Below the pieces are notes generated by a model that was not told the origin of the DNA, made no database searches, and worked only from the letters and a program-made list of their open reading frames with translations. Source: Deltaproteobacteria bacterium (GTDB taxonomy: Bacteria; Desulfobacterota; DSM-4660; Desulfatiglandales; Desulfatiglandaceae). Taken from it: a DNA stretch of 5,820 nt. The stretch is from positions 1 through 5,820 of the forward strand of contig JAFDJF010000188.1 of the NCBI GenBank assembly GCA_019307645.1, read 5' to 3'. The position numbers and the translations under genes were made by a program. Positions within the stretch are counted from its first letter, which is position 1. Every line of letters begins with the position of its first letter. Positions 3,644 through 5,820 of this stretch are shown one piece after another.

Positions 3644-5410
3644 ATGGATCTACCAACCGACAAGACCGACAAAGGCACCTGGGATGGGCAACCTGAAGTT
3701 GACTATTCCAGACTGTTTAGAAAATACGTCTTGATTGCGCTCGTCAGTTCGCTTGTCCCCCTTCTCCTGGTGGGGTGGGGAATCAGCGTTTACTACTCCA
3801 TGTTCGCAAGGTCCAGCATGTTGATGAGCTTTCAGGAGCGTATCGCGCGACATCAAAAAGCAATAGAGCTGTTCCTGAACAATCAGAGGTCAAGCATCCA
3901 GCTCATTGCTCAAACCCACGCGCTGGAGTACTTGAGGGACAGGGCAAACCTTGCCAAGGTTTTTCAAGAAATGAACCTCGCAATGAAAAAAGAATACGGA
4001 AAGACTTTCATGGACCTGGGCATTATCAGTCATGCCGGAAAACACATGGCCTACATCGGCCCTTACGATCTGAGGGACACGAACTACGCCCAGACCTTCT
4101 GGTTCAAGGAGGTCATGGAAAAAGGGGTCTGCATAAGCGACATGTTCCTGGGTTTCCGAAAAGTGCCTCATTTTATCATTGCCGTCTCCCGGACCGAGAA
4201 CGGGCAGAAATGGATTCTGCGGGCCACCATAGATGCGGAAGTCTTTCGTTCTCTGGTTGAAGACGTGAAGATAGGCAATACCGGCGAGGTGTACCTCTTG
4301 AACAGCGAGGGTGTCTTCCAAACGAGACCGCGATTCGGCGGTAATATCATGGACAAGACTTCCTTGCCGGCCCAGTCGTTTCATCAGGGAATCATGGTCC
4401 AGACAATTGAGTCGGGGGATTCTCAGAAACAGATAATTGCCCATGTATGGCTGAAAGCGGTGCGCTGGATGCTTGTGGTGAAACAAAACTATTCCGAGGC
4501 ATTCAACAGGGTCAATTATGCAAACCGTGCTTCTCTGATATTCCTGAACCTGAGCGTTCTTGTCATCCTCCTGGTTTCTTTTTTTGTCACAAGACCCATG
4601 ATCAGGATCATCAAAAAGCGCGATATGGAGACCAACCATATGAACAGACAACTGATACAGACAGGCAAGATGGCAGCTATTGGAGAACTCTCTGCAGGCG
4701 TGGCTCATGACATCAATAACCCTTTGGGAATCATCATGACCGAACGTCAGATTCTTCTCGACAAAGCAGAACGAACACCCAATCTGGATCCCGAGTTCAG
4801 TGCCCAATTGGATAAGTCCTTGTCGCAGATCAATACTCAACTCAAACGCTGCAAGAACACGACACAGAATTTGTTGCGATTTTCGCGACGAACCACATCC
4901 AGGATAGAGGAGGTGGACCTCAATGCATTCCTGAAGGAAATAATCGAGCTTATGGAACGGGAGGCCAAATCGGGCGGTATCAAGTTCTTTGCCGACTTCA
5001 GCGATCAACTCCCGGCAATTCTATCCGACCCTTCTCAGCTTCAACAGGTCTTTCTGAATTTAATAACAAACGCTGTGGATGCCCATGATGGAAAGCCATA
5101 TGGAAGTATCAATATCTCCACCACTGCCGAGGATCCCGGCAGGACGGTCAAAGTAACCATTTCTGACAAGGGAGCAGGAATCCGGCCGGAACATCTTGAC
5201 AAGATATTCGATCCTTTCTTCACCACCAAGCCGGTGGGAAAGGGGACCGGACTGGGGCTTTCCATATGCTACAGCATAATCAAACGACTGGGAGGGGATA
5301 TCACGGTCGAGAGCGAGCCAGGGGAGGGAACGGCGTTCTCCGTCTTGTTCCCCGTTACTCCACCGGCCGGCCTGGAAAACAGCATCGGATATCAAACAAA
5401 AGACACTTAA
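3644..5410 (+). CDS. Membrane-bound Cache-domain sensor histidine kinase
   Basis: A complete 588-residue kinase that senses a ligand outside the membrane and autophosphorylates in the cytoplasm. Order: a short cytoplasmic N-terminus, membrane helix 28-51, an extracytoplasmic double-Cache domain about 55-290, membrane helix 297-316, a ~30-residue linker, dimerisation domain, ATPase domain. Cache hallmarks are DLGIISHAGKHMAYIGPYDL, NYAQTFWFKEV, SDMFLGFRKVPHFIIAV, WILRATID and IGNTGEVYLLNSEG. The phosphoacceptor is H355 in GELSAGVAHDINNPLG. ATPase boxes are N476 (NLITNAVDA), D508 (DKGAGI), a DPFFTTK F-box and G532-L539 (GKGTGLGL). No PAS or recognisable HAMP domain is present. ATG 3644 is the first start after an in-frame TGA at 3632 but lacks a good ribosome site; the next Met codons lie beyond helix 1. 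The receiver gene 31 bases downstream is its likely partner. Cache domains of this kind commonly bind small organic acids or amino acids; the ligand is not readable here. Confidence 0.95.
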   Translation: MDLPTDKTDKGTWDGQPEVDYSRLFRKYVLIALVSSLVPLLLVGWGISVYYSMFARSSMLMSFQERIARHQKAIELFLNNQRSSIQLIAQTHALEYLRDRANLAKVFQEMNLAMKKEYGKTFMDLGIISHAGKHMAYIGPYDLRDTNYAQTFWFKEVMEKGVCISDMFLGFRKVPHFIIAVSRTENGQKWILRATIDAEVFRSLVEDVKIGNTGEVYLLNSEGVFQTRPRFGGNIMDKTSLPAQSFHQGIMVQTIESGDSQKQIIAHVWLKAVRWMLVVKQNYSEAFNRVNYANRASLIFLNLSVLVILLVSFFVTRPMIRIIKKRDMETNHMNRQLIQTGKMAAIGELSAGVAHDINNPLGIIMTERQILLDKAERTPNLDPEFSAQLDKSLSQINTQLKRCKNTTQNLLRFSRRTTSRIEEVDLNAFLKEIIELMEREAKSGGIKFFADFSDQLPAILSDPSQLQQVFLNLITNAVDAHDGKPYGSINISTTAEDPGRTVKVTISDKGAGIRPEHLDKIFDPFFTTKPVGKGTGLGLSICYSIIKRLGGDITVESEPGEGTAFSVLFPVTPPAGLENSIGYQTKDT

Positions 5411-5441
5411 ATGGGGCGTTCCTGCTCCAAAGGAGGTAAAG

Positions 5442-5820
5442 ATGATTGGTTTCAAAGTGCTGCTGGTAGATGATGAAGTTGTATTCACGGAAAATATGTC
5501 GTCATTACTGACTACGAGGGGATATCAAGTCACTGCTGTAAACAATGGGGAGGGCGCCATCCGCGCCCTCGAAGAGGATGATTTCGACGTGGTGGTACTC
5601 GACTTGAAGATGCCGGGCATGGACGGGATCGCCACGCTGAAGGAAATCAAGAAGTTAGGCCTCTTTACAGAGACCCTTATCCTTACGGGGCATGGCGCCA
5701 TAGACACTGCCATGGAAGCCGTCAAACTGGGGGCCTATGACTATCTCACAAAACCTTGCGACATTGACGAACTCACGGAAAAGATCGAAGAGGCCCGGAA
5801 AAGGAAGGACGATGAAGAGA
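5442..5820 (+). CDS. Response regulator with N-terminal receiver domain, cut by right window edge
   Basis: Translation from ATG 5442 gives 126 codons with no stop before the edge. The receiver domain is complete: acidic pair D10-D11, phosphoacceptor D54 in VVVLDLKMPGMDG, switch threonine T82 in LILTGHG, and K104 in the LTKPCDIDEL motif, followed by a charged helix (EKIEEARKRKDDEE). AAAGGAGGT at 5429-5437 is a near-ideal ribosome site and fixes the start. It follows the kinase stop by 31 bases on the same strand, so the pair is almost surely a two-component system in one operon. The KPCDIDEL ending with a charged tail is typical of stand-alone receivers of about 130-150 residues. A longer NtrC-type protein with AAA+ and DNA-binding domains cannot be ruled out, and would matter because of the sigma-54 promoters upstream. 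Confidence 0.93.
   Translation, partial: MIGFKVLLVDDEVVFTENMSSLLTTRGYQVTAVNNGEGAIRALEEDDFDVVVLDLKMPGMDGIATLKEIKKLGLFTETLILTGHGAIDTAMEAVKLGAYDYLTKPCDIDELTEKIEEARKRKDDEE

Noticed and set aside
3890..5008. Long 372-codon open frame on the minus strand
   Set aside because: It lies fully antisense to the conserved Cache and kinase domains, has no recognisable domain, and is explained by the codon bias of the sense gene.

Overview
The window looks like chromosomal DNA of a Desulfobacterota (deltaproteobacterial) anaerobe. This is an inference, not a database match. It rests on a signal-transduction style with Cache-domain kinase and stand-alone REC proteins, sigma-54-type promoters, an acetyl-CoA synthetase preceded by a small tandem-repeat protein, and a dispersed hairpin repeat of the 'CGTCATTCCGG...CCGGAATCCAG' type. 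Base composition is moderate in the genes and visibly AT-rich in the control region at 2640-3270.

Left part (1-1993, all minus strand). A two-gene operon reads leftward: a 236-residue protein made of two copies of one ~100-residue domain, then, 14 bases later, the start of an AMP-forming acetyl-CoA synthetase that runs off the left edge. A good sigma-70-like promoter (TTGACT, 18-base spacer, TATAAG) lies in front of it at 1183-1212. Upstream of that is a cytidylate-kinase-like P-loop protein (1262-1993), with a weak terminator-like hairpin after its stop.

Middle part (1994-3278). A ~149-base repeat element (2050-2198) with terminal inverted repeats and two internal hairpins separates the kinase-like gene from a stand-alone response-regulator receiver protein (2223-2630, minus). 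Then comes ~650 bases without a convincing gene. This is a divergent control region with two matching -24/-12 (sigma-54) promoters facing outward (2694-2709 minus; 3057-3072 plus). They share 14 of 17 bases. A perfect IHF consensus lies upstream of the plus promoter, and TTCTAAA-type motifs sit about 110-145 bases upstream of each predicted start.

Right part (3279-5820, plus strand). The plus sigma-54 promoter leads into an 88-codon frame whose C-terminal half looks like the last ~45 residues of an SLC13-type anion permease, probably a decayed or internally deleted gene. Next are a complete membrane-bound Cache-domain histidine kinase (3644-5410) and, 31 bases later, its likely cognate receiver protein (5442 to the right edge).

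Taken together, the centre is a two-component signalling locus probably driven by an enhancer-dependent sigma-54 activator encoded elsewhere. One arm expresses an orphan receiver (and perhaps the kinase-like protein); the other expresses a ligand-sensing kinase plus receiver, beside a relic of a carboxylate/anion transporter. The acetyl-CoA synthetase operon suggests an organic-acid metabolism context. No mobile-element gene, CRISPR array, tRNA or rRNA was seen.
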